Source: Gammaproteobacteria bacterium (GTDB taxonomy: Bacteria > Pseudomonadota > Gammaproteobacteria > DSM-19610). Taken from it: a DNA stretch of 64,000 nucleotides. This document shows, piece after piece, positions 45,320 to 54,545 of the stretch (position 1 is its first letter; every line of letters starts with the position of its first letter). Location: positions 16,797 through 80,796 of the forward strand of contig DROT01000184.1 in NCBI GenBank assembly GCA_011321775.1, given 5' to 3'. The notes beneath the pieces were generated by a model, which saw nothing but the letters and a program-made list of their open reading frames with translations, did not search any database and was not told the DNA's origin. Position numbers and translations under genes: made by a program.

Positions 45320-46390
45320 ATGAAATCGGTATTGTTTATCACTGGTGCCGCGCTGGGACATATCGGACGCTCCCTGCTGGTAGCGCGGGCGCTGGAGTCG
45401 CGCATGGCGGCCACTATCCATTTCGCCTGCCTCGCCGGCGGACAGCATTACGAGAACCTGGTGTCGGAGGCGGGCTTCGCGGTCACGCTGCTGCCGGGTT
45501 TTACGCTCCGCGACCAAGGGGCCACCATCACCGAAGCGCTGGAGACGTTGATCGCCGAATTCGATCCGTCGCTGATCTACTGTGACATCAATCCGCTGCC
45601 GCAACTGCTTCTGGTTCGTTTTCCGGTCGTGCCGCGGGTATTCCTGGTCAATGCCTATGAAACCAGGCTGGGGACCGATACCACTGTCCAGGATCTGATG
45701 TGGCGCGAATATGGTGAACAATGGAATCGCCTGCGGGAGCAGCGCGGGTTGCCACCAGTGGACGATCCACGCTCCTTTTTCGATGCTGATCTGGTGCTGT
45801 TGCCGGATCCGGAGGCTGTTGTCGGAGTGCCTGCCGAGCGCCTGCCGCCCGGCTACCGGCTGACCGGTCCCTGTATCTGGGATCCGCCCGCGTCCCTTCC
45901 GCCGGAAATTGAGGAGGCGCGCGATCTTTTGTTGTTGTCTATGGGGTCCACCGGAATCAACAATCTTCCGCTCGAGGCGGTTCGCGATATCGGCCGGCAG
46001 GCTGGTGCCTCGCGCATCATACGTATCGGCTCCTTTGACCCGGGTTACGGGAGCGAAGTGCGCCAGTATGACTGGTTGCCGGGTAGCCGGGTCGTCGAGC
46101 GTTGCCGGCTGGTACTCACGCAAGGTGGGGCGGGCAGCACCTACCAGGCCCTGCGGGCCGGGGTTCCCGTCGTCTGTACACCGGCACACCATAACCACGT
46201 GGCCCTGGCGAGGCGTTTGCAGCAGGCCGGGGCGGGAATGCTGCTCTTCCACGAGACCTGGCAAGAGCAGTTGCAGGATACTCCGATCGACATCCTGGCA
46301 TTGGAACGCGGCGCACGGCTGTTGTCCTCGCAGATGCAGGTGGATGGTGCGGCCAATGCAGCCGACGCCATGGCGGGTTTGCTGGCTTGA
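45320..46390 (+). CDS. GT-B glycosyltransferase (UDP-glycosyltransferase/MurG-like)
   Basis: The ATG at 45320 starts MKSVLFITGAALGHIGRSLL (356 aa); in-frame sequence upstream overlaps accC and is not coding. The N-terminal G-H-I-G-R loop and the C-terminal VLTQGGAGSTYQALRAGVP and CTPAHHNHVALARRLQQ give the GT1/MurG-like nucleotide-sugar site. The acceptor is unknown. It sits between accC and prmA, which are usually adjacent, so it looks like a later insertion into a conserved operon. Confidence 0.75.
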   Translation: MKSVLFITGAALGHIGRSLLVARALESRMAATIHFACLAGGQHYENLVSEAGFAVTLLPGFTLRDQGATITEALETLIAEFDPSLIYCDINPLPQLLLVRFPVVPRVFLVNAYETRLGTDTTVQDLMWREYGEQWNRLREQRGLPPVDDPRSFFDADLVLLPDPEAVVGVPAERLPPGYRLTGPCIWDPPASLPPEIEEARDLLLLSMGSTGINNLPLEAVRDIGRQAGASRIIRIGSFDPGYGSEVRQYDWLPGSRVVERCRLVLTQGGAGSTYQALRAGVPVVCTPAHHNHVALARRLQQAGAGMLLFHETWQEQLQDTPIDILALERGARLLSSQMQVDGAANAADAMAGLLA

Positions 46391-46497
46391 ATTCGCGGTT
46401 GCAAAAGGGTATGGCTGTCAGCGAGTTGGACGTGCAGTATTTGTCCTGCTCGCCGGCCGGTCTGTGTCGTCCTCGGCGTTCGTGCCGGAACTGAGTC

Positions 46498-47385
46498 ATG
46501 CCCTGGCAACAACTCTCCCTCGAAGCCGGTGAACTTGACCCGGAGCGCCTGTCGGCCTTTTTCGAGCAGGCCGGTGCCCTGTCGGTGACGTTCGTCGATG
46601 CCGCGGACCAGCCGTTGTTCGAGCCGGACCCGGGTACCACGCCGTTGTGGTCGGCGACGCGGGTGACGGCGCTGTTTGCGGAGGATGCGGATCTCGCTTC
46701 CCTACGGCAGGAGTTTTCAGGGGAGTTCGGTGAGGCAGCCGCGGAACGACTGCATGCAGAGACCCTGCAGGACCAGAACTGGGAGCGCGCGTGGCTGGAA
46801 CGTTTCCAGCCGATGCGCTTCGGCGAGCGCCTGTGGATCTGTCCGGACGGTCAGCGGCCGCCGCAGGCCGACGACGCGGTGCTGATCGACCTCGACCCCG
46901 GCCTGGCCTTTGGTACCGGCACCCACCCGACCACCGCCCTGTGCCTGGAATGGCTCGACCGCCACCCGCCGGTGGATCTGGAGGTGCTGGACTATGGTTG
47001 CGGCTCCGGCATCCTCGCCATTGCCGCCCTCAAGCTGGGCGCGGCCTCGGTCCACGCCGTCGACATCGACCGCCAGGCGCTGTGGGCCAGCCGCGACAAC
47101 GCCGGGCGCAACGCCGTCGCCGCCGGCCTGTGGACCGGCCTGCCGGACGAGTTGCCGGAAGGAAGCTTCGACCTCGTACTGGCCAACATCCTCGCCAACC
47201 CGCTGATCGAACTGGCGCCCCAACTGGCGCCCCGCGTTCGTGCCGGTGGAATGCTGGTATTGTCGGGCATCCTCGAGGCGCAGGCCGGGGAAGTGGTGGC
47301 GGCCTACCGGCCGTGGTTCGAGCTGGAACAGCCGGTCGTTCAGGATGGCTGGGTGCGGTTGGCGGGCAGGAGAAAAGGATCCTGA
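46498..47385 (+). CDS. prmA: Ribosomal protein L11 methyltransferase
   Basis: This 295-aa protein starts MPWQQLSLEAGELDPERLS. The C-terminal SAM domain has GLAFGTGTHPTTALCLEWL, LDYGCGSGILAIAALKLGA and LVLANILANPLIELAPQ. PrmA trimethylates L11 on lysines and its N-terminus. Length is normal. Position downstream of accBC is the usual synteny once the inserted glycosyltransferase gene is ignored. Confidence 0.97.
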   Translation: MPWQQLSLEAGELDPERLSAFFEQAGALSVTFVDAADQPLFEPDPGTTPLWSATRVTALFAEDADLASLRQEFSGEFGEAAAERLHAETLQDQNWERAWLERFQPMRFGERLWICPDGQRPPQADDAVLIDLDPGLAFGTGTHPTTALCLEWLDRHPPVDLEVLDYGCGSGILAIAALKLGAASVHAVDIDRQALWASRDNAGRNAVAAGLWTGLPDELPEGSFDLVLANILANPLIELAPQLAPRVRAGGMLVLSGILEAQAGEVVAAYRPWFELEQPVVQDGWVRLAGRRKGS

Positions 47386-47566
47386 CCGTTAACAGCAGCG
47401 ATTAGCGCATGCCGTTCGGAGGCGGGTGTGCTTGCTGCCCCTGGCCGGAGACGATACTCAGCCATGCCCCGCCTCGCCTTCCCTGGCGTCGATGAATCTA
47501 TCGAAGTCGAATGGTTCAGCCGGCCCGCTGTCGATGCCTTCCTGGATGGCATGCGCTGGTCACAAA

Positions 47567-47829
47567 CCGGGAGCGCCGGGCTCCAGCCCGGCATGACAAA
47601 GCATCCGGCATCACCATAAGCGGAAATTTTGCTTGCCGGGCTGGAGCCCGGCGCTCCCGGGGGGCGGCGCAGCGCTTCGCGATGCTTGGTGTTCTGCGAG
47701 TCGGATTCGCCGGGCTTGATGTGAAATGGGTTGGAGTCGGAGGCTGGTGGCGACAATCACCGCCGTGCGTTTGGGCATTGTAGCGGCCACCACAAATTTC
47801 CGTGTACTTCCGTGTGCTTCCGTGGCTAT
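47567..47829. repeat. Nested palindromic element, copy 2
   Basis: The inner hairpin pair is complete: GAGCGCCGGGCTCCAGCCC (within 47567-47592) and its inverse to 47660. A right outer arm (TTTCCGTGTACTTCCGTGTG type) lies at 47795-47829, just upstream of the DUF3426 gene. The left outer arm is missing. The rest of the 47386-47862 gap shows no gene; a 63-codon frame at 47428 runs into the repeat. Confidence 0.75.
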
Positions 47830-47862
47830 ATTATCCCGTCACCAGAACCGGAAAGGACCTCC

Positions 47863-48804
47863 ATGTACGTAGCCTGCCCTTCGTGCAAGTCACTGTATTC
47901 CATCGAGCCCGAGCACCTGCGCGCGGCGCACGGCAAGGTGCGTTGCGGTCATTGTCAGCTGGTGTTCGACGCCACCGGGGCGGTGTTCCAGCAGCCGGAG
48001 CAGGCGCTCGAGTACGCGGCGCTGCACGAGGTGCGCGAGGAGATGGCGCGCGAGATTGACGCGCTCGTGGATCAGGCCCTGGAACAGGTGCCGCAGGAGG
48101 GGGAGAGGGCCGGGCCGGTGGTGGACGAGGAGGCGCCGCCGGTGGTGGAGGAGCCCCCCGAAGAGGAGACGCCGGTCCAGACGGAAGCGGCGCCCGGGGC
48201 ACCCGCGGGGCGTGCCGATGTCGATTTCCAGGCCTGGCCGGTGGCGGCCGAATTCGTGCCGGAGCCCAGTCCGCTGTACCTGGAGGAAGAGGACCTGCGC
48301 GCCGTCTTGGTCGACGACGGCGGCGAGGGCAGGGGGCGCCACACCGGCGCCATGGTGGCCGCCTCACTGGTTCTGATTGCGCTGCTGGCCGGGCAGTTCG
48401 CCTGGGCGGAGCGCTACCGGCTGGTGCGTCAGCCCGGCTTGCGGCCGCTGGTGGAGACCTTCTGTCACAGGCTCGGCTGTGAACTGCCCTTGCCCCACGA
48501 CCCGGAACTCATCGACATGGCCGGGCGCGAGGTGCGCGACCACCCCGCGGTCGACGGCGTGCTGCTGATCAACGCGGCCTTCGTCAACCGCGCGGCCTGG
48601 CCGCAGGCCTGGCCGTGGTTCCAGGTGTCCTTCTCGGACGTCTCCGGCAACATCATCGCCGCGCGGCGTTTTGCGCCGCGTGAATACCTCGGCGCCGCGC
48701 GCGACCCGTCGCGCGGCATGGCCCCCGGCGAGCGGGTGCAGATCAGCCTGGAGGTGGTCGACCCCGGGCCGAGGGCGTCTTCCTTCCAGTTCGAGTTCCT
48801 GTAG
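47863..48804 (+). CDS. Zinc-ribbon (MJ0042) and DUF3426 membrane protein
   Basis: The ATG at 47863 gives 313 aa. An N-terminal CxxC...CxxC ribbon (YVACPSCKSLYS, KVRCGHCQLVF) is followed by an acidic, Pro-rich linker. A single transmembrane segment, MVAASLVLIALLAGQFAWA, is near residue 165. The C-terminal DUF3426 domain contains HPAVDGVLLINAAFVNRAAW. It is regularly found between prmA and dusB in gammaproteobacteria; the role is unknown. The element copy immediately upstream ends 33 nt before its ATG. Confidence 0.88.
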   Translation: MYVACPSCKSLYSIEPEHLRAAHGKVRCGHCQLVFDATGAVFQQPEQALEYAALHEVREEMAREIDALVDQALEQVPQEGERAGPVVDEEAPPVVEEPPEEETPVQTEAAPGAPAGRADVDFQAWPVAAEFVPEPSPLYLEEEDLRAVLVDDGGEGRGRHTGAMVAASLVLIALLAGQFAWAERYRLVRQPGLRPLVETFCHRLGCELPLPHDPELIDMAGREVRDHPAVDGVLLINAAFVNRAAWPQAWPWFQVSFSDVSGNIIAARRFAPREYLGAARDPSRGMAPGERVQISLEVVDPGPRASSFQFEFL

Positions 48805-49240
48805 TCCGGCGGCTGTTGTGGTCCTGCCGGTGCCGCGGCAATCTCCAGCAACCGAATGAGCCGGCCACAGGATGCACACGGAAGTCGGGAGCGCCGGGCT
48901 CCAGCCCGGCAAGCACGATTTCCGCTTATGAGAGTGCCGGACAGTTACGCGATGCCGGGCTGGAGCCCGGCGCTCCCGGAGATTGCTTCGCTGCGCTTGG
49001 TGACGTGGATCGTGCCAGGTCTCCACTTGTTTTTTTATACAAAACCGTGCCTTCGCCCTCATCCCAAACAATTGCCCATTGTCAAGTCCCCGCGTCCATT
49101 TGACCCTGTAAAACAAGCACTCCACGCAATTTCCGGGCCGCATGAAAAAAGTTTATTCGGGTGCTTTTCCCGCGCCGGAACTGGGCGTATGATTGGCGGC
49201 CCTTCCTCGCCAAAACGACTACGGAGTGCCACCGCACAGT
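48805..49240. other. Gap before dusB: repeat copy plus promoter region
   Basis: The left part holds an element copy (48862-48979). The right part is more AT-rich and contains TATGAT at 49188-49193, a plausible -10 box for dusB-fis, without a convincing -35. No gene is seen. Confidence 0.4.
48862..48979. repeat. Nested palindromic element, copy 3
   Basis: The inner hairpin pair is complete (48886-48979), while the left outer arm is eroded (GGCCACAGGATGCACACGG) and the right arm is absent. Confidence 0.75.
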
Positions 49241-50227
49241 ATGCACATCGGCCCATACAAGTTGCCCAACCCCGTGCTGCTGGCGCCCATGGCGGGGGTG
49301 ACGGACCGGCCGTTCAGGCAGCTGTGCAGAGGGCTGGGAGCCGGCCTGGCGGTGTCGGAGATGGTGTCCAGCAACTCGGCGCTGTGGGGCAGTCGCCAGA
49401 CGCTGCGGCGTATGGACCACGAAGGCGAGGCCGCGCCGGTGTCGGTGCAGATCGCTGGCGCCGATCCCCGGGCGATGGCCGCGGCCGCACGCTTCAACGT
49501 CGAGCGCGGGGCGCGCATTATCGATATCAACATGGGCTGTCCGGCGAAGAAGGTCTGCAAGGTCATGGCCGGCTCGGCCCTGTTGAAGGACGAAGGGCTG
49601 GTCGGGCGCATTCTCGATGCGGTCGTCACGGCGGTGGACGTGCCCGTGACCCTGAAGATCCGCACCGGCTGGGATCCTGAAAGCCGTAATGCCGTTCGCA
49701 TTGCGGGCATCGCCGAGCAGGCGGGGATCCAGGCCCTGGCCATCCACGGCCGCACACGCGCCTGTGCCTACCGTGGCCGGGCCGAATACGAGACCATCCG
49801 TCTCGTCAAGCAGCAGGTCGACCTCCCGGTGATCGCCAACGGCGATATCACCAGCCCGGAGCGTGCGCGGGAGGTTCTGGACTACACCGGCGCCGATGCC
49901 GTCATGATCGGCCGTGCCGCACAGGGACGTCCCTGGATCTTTCGTGAAGTCGTACATTACCTGTCTACCGGGGAGCTGCTACCCGAGCCCGGTATCGAGG
50001 AGATAAGGAACATCATGACACAACACCTTGATCAGCTTTACGCCTTCTATGGGGAACACACCGGTGTGCGCGTGGCCCGCAAGCACATCGCCTGGTACAG
50101 CAAGGGGCAGCGTGACGGCGCCGCCTTTCGTCACCGGATCAACCGGGTACAGAGCAGTAGCGAGCAGATGCGGCTGACGCACGCCTTCTTCGACGGCCTG
50201 GCCGGGACGCAGGGGATGGCGGCATGA
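49241..50227 (+). CDS. dusB: tRNA-dihydrouridine synthase B
   Basis: This 328-aa FMN enzyme shows [38 protein letters not shown] with the catalytic Cys, [10 protein letters not shown] and [17 protein letters not shown]. It reduces uridine in the tRNA D-loop. The ATG at 49241 gives normal length. The next gene, fis, starts within its stop codon (ATGA), the standard dusB-fis operon. Confidence 0.97.
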   Translation: MHIGPYKLPNPVLLAPMAGVTDRPFRQLCRGLGAGLAVSEMVSSNSALWGSRQTLRRMDHEGEAAPVSVQIAGADPRAMAAAARFNVERGARIIDINMGCPAKKVCKVMAGSALLKDEGLVGRILDAVVTAVDVPVTLKIRTGWDPESRNAVRIAGIAEQAGIQALAIHGRTRACAYRGRAEYETIRLVKQQVDLPVIANGDITSPERAREVLDYTGADAVMIGRAAQGRPWIFREVVHYLSTGELLPEPGIEEIRNIMTQHLDQLYAFYGEHTGVRVARKHIAWYSKGQRDGAAFRHRINRVQSSSEQMRLTHAFFDGLAGTQGMAA

Positions 50228-50523
50228 GCGCCGTGATCCAGGCGGGCAAGGTGGGCGAAATGAAACTGCGCACTCTGCCCCGGCGCGAACGCCGCAAGGA
50301 GCCCCTGCGCGCCAGCGTGCTGTCGGCACTGGACATCTATTTCGCCGACCTCGACGGTCACGATGCCGAGGGCGTCTACGACATGGTCATCGGCCAGGTC
50401 GAGCAGGCCATGCTGGAATCCGTCATGCAGCACACCCGCGGCAACCAGACTCGCGCCGCCGAAGTGCTCGGCATCAATCGCAGCACCTTGCGCAAGAAGC
50501 TGAAACTTTATGGGTTTATCTGA
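50224..50523 (+). CDS. fis: DNA-binding protein Fis
   Basis: This 99-aa nucleoid protein has the conserved C-terminal helix-turn-helix [20 protein letters not shown]. It bends DNA and acts on rRNA promoters and recombination enhancers. Length is standard. It is coupled to dusB by a 4-nt overlap. Confidence 0.97.
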   Translation: MSAVIQAGKVGEMKLRTLPRRERRKEPLRASVLSALDIYFADLDGHDAEGVYDMVIGQVEQAMLESVMQHTRGNQTRAAEVLGINRSTLRKKLKLYGFI

Positions 50524-50550
50524 GAGGGCGGGGGTGAAAGGGCCGCGTCG

Positions 50551-50753
50551 TTGTTAGCCACGGAAACACACGGAAGGACACGGAAAAAAACAAAAGAAAG
50601 CTTTTGGCGCCGTCATTGCGAGGCGCGCGGCGCCACGGCAATCTCAAGCCATGGAATGAGCCGCTTGGAGATTGCTGCGTCACTTTCTTCCTCGCAATGA
50701 CGAAAGCACAACGTCTTTTTCCGTGTACTTCCGTGTGTTTCCGTGGCTAACAA
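50551..50753. repeat. Nested palindromic element, copy 4 (outer and middle layers)
   Basis: Outer arms (TTGTTAGCCACGGAAACAC... and inverse) pair over about 38 nt with one mismatch. The middle layer GTCATTGCGAGGCGC is answered by CTCGCAATGAC. The innermost GCCGGGCTCC hairpins are missing. It fills most of the fis-purH gap. Confidence 0.85.
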
Positions 50754-50829
50754 CGCCTTACCCGACCCGCTCGGCGATCAGCCCCACAACGCACAGAGAA
50801 CCTCTTCCAACCAACAACCGGAACCAACT

Positions 50830-52389
50830 ATGGCAACCATCCAACGCGCCCTCATCAGCGTGTCCGACAAATCCGGCATTGTCGACTTTGCCCGCGCACT
50901 GCACGAGCAGGGCGTCGAGATCCTTTCCACCGGCGGCACCGCCAGCCTGCTCGCCGACAACGGCATCCCGGTGATCGAGGTGTCCGACTACACCGGCTTC
51001 CCGGAGATGATGGCCGGGCGGGTCAAGACCCTGCACCCGAAGATCCACGGTGGCATCCTCGGCCGCCGCGGCACGGACGAGGCGGTGATGGCCGAACACG
51101 GCATCGGTCCCATCGACCTGGTGGTGGTCAACCTCTATCCCTTCGAGCAGACGGTCGCCGATCCCGACTGCGACCTCGCCACCGCCATCGAGAACATCGA
51201 CATTGGCGGGCCGACGCTGTTGCGCGCTGCGGCCAAGAACCACGCCGCGGTGACGGTGCTGGTGGACAGTGCCGACTACCCCGTGGTACTGGAGGAAATG
51301 GCGGCCGGCGGTGTCTCCGACGCCACCCGTTTCCGGCTGGCGGTCAAGACCTTTGAGCACACCGCCCGCTACGACGGGGCCATCGCCAACTACCTGGGCG
51401 CGCTCGACGCGGACGGCAGCCGCCAGTCCTTCCCGCGCACCCTCAGCCTGCAGTTCGCCAAGGTGCAGGACATGCGCTACGGCGAGAATCCGCACCAGCA
51501 GGCGGCTTTCTTCGTCGAGCATCGGCCGCCGGCGGCCAGCATCGCCACCGCCCGCCAGTTGCAGGGCAAGGAGCTGTCCTACAACAACGTCGCCGACACC
51601 GACGCGGCGCTGGAATGCGTCAAGCAGTTCGACGAGGGTCCGGCCTGCGTCATCGTCAAACACGCCAACCCCTGCGGCGTGGCGCTGGCCGGCGATCTGA
51701 CGGAAGCCTACGACCGCGCCTACCGCACCGACCCGGAGTCCGCCTTCGGCGGCATCATCGCCTTCAACCGGGCGCTGGATGCCGACACGGCGCGCGCCAT
51801 CGTCGAGCGCCAGTTCGTCGAGGTCATCATCGCTCCCGGGGTGGACGAGGCCGCTGCGGCCGTGGTGGCGGAGAAGAAGAACGTGCGCCTGCTCAGCTGC
51901 GACGCCTGGAGCGGCGCGGGCGCCGAAGCCCGGCTCGACTTCAAGCGCGTCAACGGCGGCCTGCTGGTGCAGGATGCCGACCTCGAACTGCTGAAGGAGA
52001 CCCGGGTGGTCACCGACAAGGCCCCGGACGAGGACCAGATGACGGATCTGCTGTTCGCCTGGCGGGTGTGCAAGTTCGTGAAATCCAACGCCATCATCTA
52101 CGTGAAGGACGCCATGACCGTGGGCGTCGGCGCCGGCCAGATGAGCCGCGTCAACAGCGCCCGCATCGCCCGCATCAAGGCGGAACACGCCGGCCTGGAG
52201 GTGGCGGGCTCGGTGATGGCCTCGGACGCCTTCTTCCCCTTCCGCGACGGCATCGACCAGGCCGCCGAGGCCGGCATCCGCGCCGTCATCCAGCCCGGCG
52301 GCTCCATGCGCGACGAGGAAGTCATCCAGGCCGCCAACGAGCACGGCATGGCGATGGTGTTCACGGGGATGCGGCATTTCCGGCATTGA
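50830..52389 (+). CDS. purH: Bifunctional AICAR formyltransferase / IMP cyclohydrolase
   Basis: This 519-aa protein begins [20 protein letters not shown] (MGS-like cyclohydrolase domain, with [10 protein letters not shown]) and continues into the formyltransferase domain with [10 protein letters not shown] and [12 protein letters not shown]. It catalyses the last two steps of IMP synthesis. An upstream in-frame ATG (50743) lies inside the repeat element. It is followed by purD as in most gammaproteobacteria. Confidence 0.98.
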   Translation: MATIQRALISVSDKSGIVDFARALHEQGVEILSTGGTASLLADNGIPVIEVSDYTGFPEMMAGRVKTLHPKIHGGILGRRGTDEAVMAEHGIGPIDLVVVNLYPFEQTVADPDCDLATAIENIDIGGPTLLRAAAKNHAAVTVLVDSADYPVVLEEMAAGGVSDATRFRLAVKTFEHTARYDGAIANYLGALDADGSRQSFPRTLSLQFAKVQDMRYGENPHQQAAFFVEHRPPAASIATARQLQGKELSYNNVADTDAALECVKQFDEGPACVIVKHANPCGVALAGDLTEAYDRAYRTDPESAFGGIIAFNRALDADTARAIVERQFVEVIIAPGVDEAAAAVVAEKKNVRLLSCDAWSGAGAEARLDFKRVNGGLLVQDADLELLKETRVVTDKAPDEDQMTDLLFAWRVCKFVKSNAIIYVKDAMTVGVGAGQMSRVNSARIARIKAEHAGLEVAGSVMASDAFFPFRDGIDQAAEAGIRAVIQPGGSMRDEEVIQAANEHGMAMVFTGMRHFRH

Positions 52390-52406
52390 TTTGGTTTAAA
52401 GAGGTA

Positions 52407-52574
52407 CTAGGAGCCTGTCCGAGTAATGATGGACCTACTGCGAGCGCACCACAGCGGCCGCTTTTTGCGATCCTTTTCGTCGCATAGTCCCCGCTATGCG
52501 CCTCAAACGATCGCAAAAATCGCCTCGCTGTGCCACGCTCTCGCTACGGCCCCATTACTCGGACAGGCTCCTAG
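52407..52574. mobile_element. MITE-like palindromic element, copy 2
   Basis: About 168 bp running from CTAGGAGCCTGTCCGAGTA to its inverse TACTCGGACAGGCTCCTAG, with a palindromic interior. The inverse complement is nearly identical to the copy at 27032. CTAG at both ends may be a target duplication or part of the ends. It abuts the left arm of repeat copy 5 without a gap. Confidence 0.85.
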
Positions 52575-52859
52575 CCACGGAAACACACGGAAGGACACGG
52601 AATAGCTGCTTTGTTGCAGTCATTGCGAGGCGCATGGCGCCGCGGCATTCTCAGGCAATGAAGCGGGTCGGTGTCGATTCGGACGAAAACCGGGAGCGCC
52701 GGGCTCCAGCCCGGCATTGAGGGAATATCCGGCAGCGCCGTAAGCGGAGATCACCCTTGCCGGGCTGGAGCCCGGCGCTCCGGGCGATTGGCGTTACGCT
52801 TCGCAATGACGAAACCAGAAGATCTTTTTCCGTGTCCTTCCGTGTGTTTCCGTGGCTAA
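52572..52859. repeat. Nested palindromic element, copy 5 (all three layers)
   Basis: Outer arms TAGCCACGGAAACACACGG and inverse, middle layer CATTGCGAGGCGC and GCAATGAC, and the inner hairpin pair (about 52690-52784) are all present. The right arm ends 19 nt before the purD ATG. Confidence 0.88.
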
Positions 52860-52878
52860 TAATTAAAGAGGCAAAAAA

Positions 52879-54159
52879 ATGAACCTGCTGGTCATTGGCG
52901 GCGGCGGCCGCGAACATGCGCTGGCGTGGAAGGCCGCCCAGTCCCCGAAGGTGGACAAGGTGTGGGTCGCTCCCGGCAACGCCGGCACGGCGATGGAGCC
53001 GGGCGTGGAGAATGTCGCCATCGCCGCCGAGGATATCGACGGCCTGCTGCGCTTCGCCACCGACGAGGACATAGGCCTCACCATTGTCGGCCCCGAGGCG
53101 CCGCTGGTGGCCGGCGTGGTCGACCGCTTCCGCGAGGCCGGGCTGCGCATCTTCGGGCCCAGCGCCGCGGCGGCCGAGCTGGAGGGCTCCAAGGCCTACA
53201 CCAAGGACTTCCTGGCACGCCACGGCATCCCCACCGCCGCCTACGCCAACTTCACCGATCTCGACGAGGCCAGCGCGTACATCCGCGCCCGCGGCGCGCC
53301 CATCGTCGTCAAGGCCGACGGCCTGGCGGCCGGCAAGGGCGTCATCCTGGCGCGGACGGAAGACGAGGCCATCGCCGCCTGCCGCGACATGCTGGCCGGC
53401 AACGTCTTCGGCGAGGCCGGTCACCGGGTGGTGATCGAGGAATTCCTCACCGGCGAGGAGGCCAGCTTCATCGTCATGGTGGACGGCGAGCAGGTGCTGC
53501 CGCTGGCCACCTCGCAGGATCACAAGGCGCGCGACGAGGGTGACACCGGCCCCAACACCGGCGGCATGGGCGCCTACTCGCCGGCGCCGGTGGTCAGCGA
53601 GGCCCTGCACCGGCGCATCATGGACGAAGTCATCCGCCCGACGGTGCGCGGCATGGCCGCCGACGGCCGCCCCTACAGTGGCTTCCTGTACGCCGGCATC
53701 ATGATCACGCCGGACGGCACGCCGAAGGTGCTGGAATACAACGTGCGCTTCGGCGACCCCGAGACCCAGCCCATCCTGCTGCGGCTGCGCTCCGACCTGG
53801 TGGAACTGTGCGAGGCGGCGCTCGACGGCCGCCTCGACCAGGTGCAGGCCGAGTGGGACCCGCGCGCCAGCCTCGGCGTGGTACTGGCTGCCGGCGGCTA
53901 CCCCGGTTCCTACCGCAAGGGCGACGTCATCCACGGCCTGGACCGGGTGCAGGGCGACGACGTCAAGGTATTCCACGCCGGCACCGCCCTCGAGGACGGC
54001 AAGGTGGTCACCAGCGGCGGCCGCGTGCTGTGCGTCTGCGCGCTCGGCGATGACGTGGCCGCGGCGCAGGCGCGCGCCTATCAGGCGGTGGACAGGATCA
54101 GCTGGAAGGACATGTACTACCGCCGCGACATCGGCCACCGGGCGATCGGGCGGGGGTGA
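52879..54159 (+). CDS. purD: Phosphoribosylamine-glycine ligase
   Basis: This 426-aa ATP-grasp enzyme begins [20 protein letters not shown] and contains [37 protein letters not shown] and [17 protein letters not shown]. It makes glycinamide ribonucleotide in purine synthesis. The ribosome-binding region AAAGAGGC lies immediately downstream of repeat copy 5. Confidence 0.98.
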   Translation: MNLLVIGGGGREHALAWKAAQSPKVDKVWVAPGNAGTAMEPGVENVAIAAEDIDGLLRFATDEDIGLTIVGPEAPLVAGVVDRFREAGLRIFGPSAAAAELEGSKAYTKDFLARHGIPTAAYANFTDLDEASAYIRARGAPIVVKADGLAAGKGVILARTEDEAIAACRDMLAGNVFGEAGHRVVIEEFLTGEEASFIVMVDGEQVLPLATSQDHKARDEGDTGPNTGGMGAYSPAPVVSEALHRRIMDEVIRPTVRGMAADGRPYSGFLYAGIMITPDGTPKVLEYNVRFGDPETQPILLRLRSDLVELCEAALDGRLDQVQAEWDPRASLGVVLAAGGYPGSYRKGDVIHGLDRVQGDDVKVFHAGTALEDGKVVTSGGRVLCVCALGDDVAAAQARAYQAVDRISWKDMYYRRDIGHRAIGRG

Positions 54160-54225
54160 GGTGGGGGCAACGTCCGGGCCTGGAGCTCTTTGACAGGCCG
54201 GTGCCAGTGGGCAGGTTCGATATTG

Positions 54226-54303
54226 TTAGCCACGGAAGCACACGGAATACACGGAAAAAAGCAAAAAACATTTCCGTGTTCGTCCGTGTGTTTCCGTGGC
54301 TGA
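54226..54303. repeat. Nested palindromic element, copy 6 (outer arms only)
   Basis: A short hairpin of the outer arms alone, with a loop of about 10 nt (AAAGCAAAAAACA). It is followed directly by a decayed copy of the purD start region. Confidence 0.85.
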
Positions 54304-54308
54304 TGATA

Positions 54309-54337
54309 TAGAGGCAAGAAATATGAACCTGCTGGTT
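54309..54337 (+). pseudogene. Micro-duplication of the purD ribosome site and first codons
   Basis: TAGAGGCAAGAAATATGAAC and then CTGCTGGTT repeat the purD start (AAGAGGCAAAAAAATGAAC, CTGCTGGTC), with the same spacing to the preceding repeat arm. The reading stops after about seven codons (MNLLVKGL-stop). Confidence 0.65.
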
Positions 54338-54368
54338 AAAGGGCTCTGACCCCTTTATTGGGCGAAAA

Positions 54369-54542
54369 CCGGGAGCGCCGGGCTCCAGCCCGGCAAGGGC
54401 GATCTCCACTTACGGCGCTGCCGGTTATTCTCGCCATGCCGGGCTGGAGCCCGGCGCTCCCAGTGACTGCCGCGGCGCTGCGCGCCTCGCAATGACTACC
54501 CTATAAGATCTTTTCCGTGTTCTTCCGCGTGTTTCCGTGGCT
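54369..54542. repeat. Nested palindromic element, copy 7
   Basis: Inner hairpin pair (54369-54461), half of the middle layer (CGCCTCGCAATGAC) and a right outer arm; the left outer arm is absent. It ends 3 nt before the stop codon of the convergent Fe-S protein gene. Confidence 0.8.
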
Positions 54543-54545
54543 AAT

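Noticed and set aside
47428..47619. Short frame (63 codons) after prmA
   Set aside because: Its second half is the repeat element, and the first half has no recognisable domain or ribosome-binding site, so it was not called.
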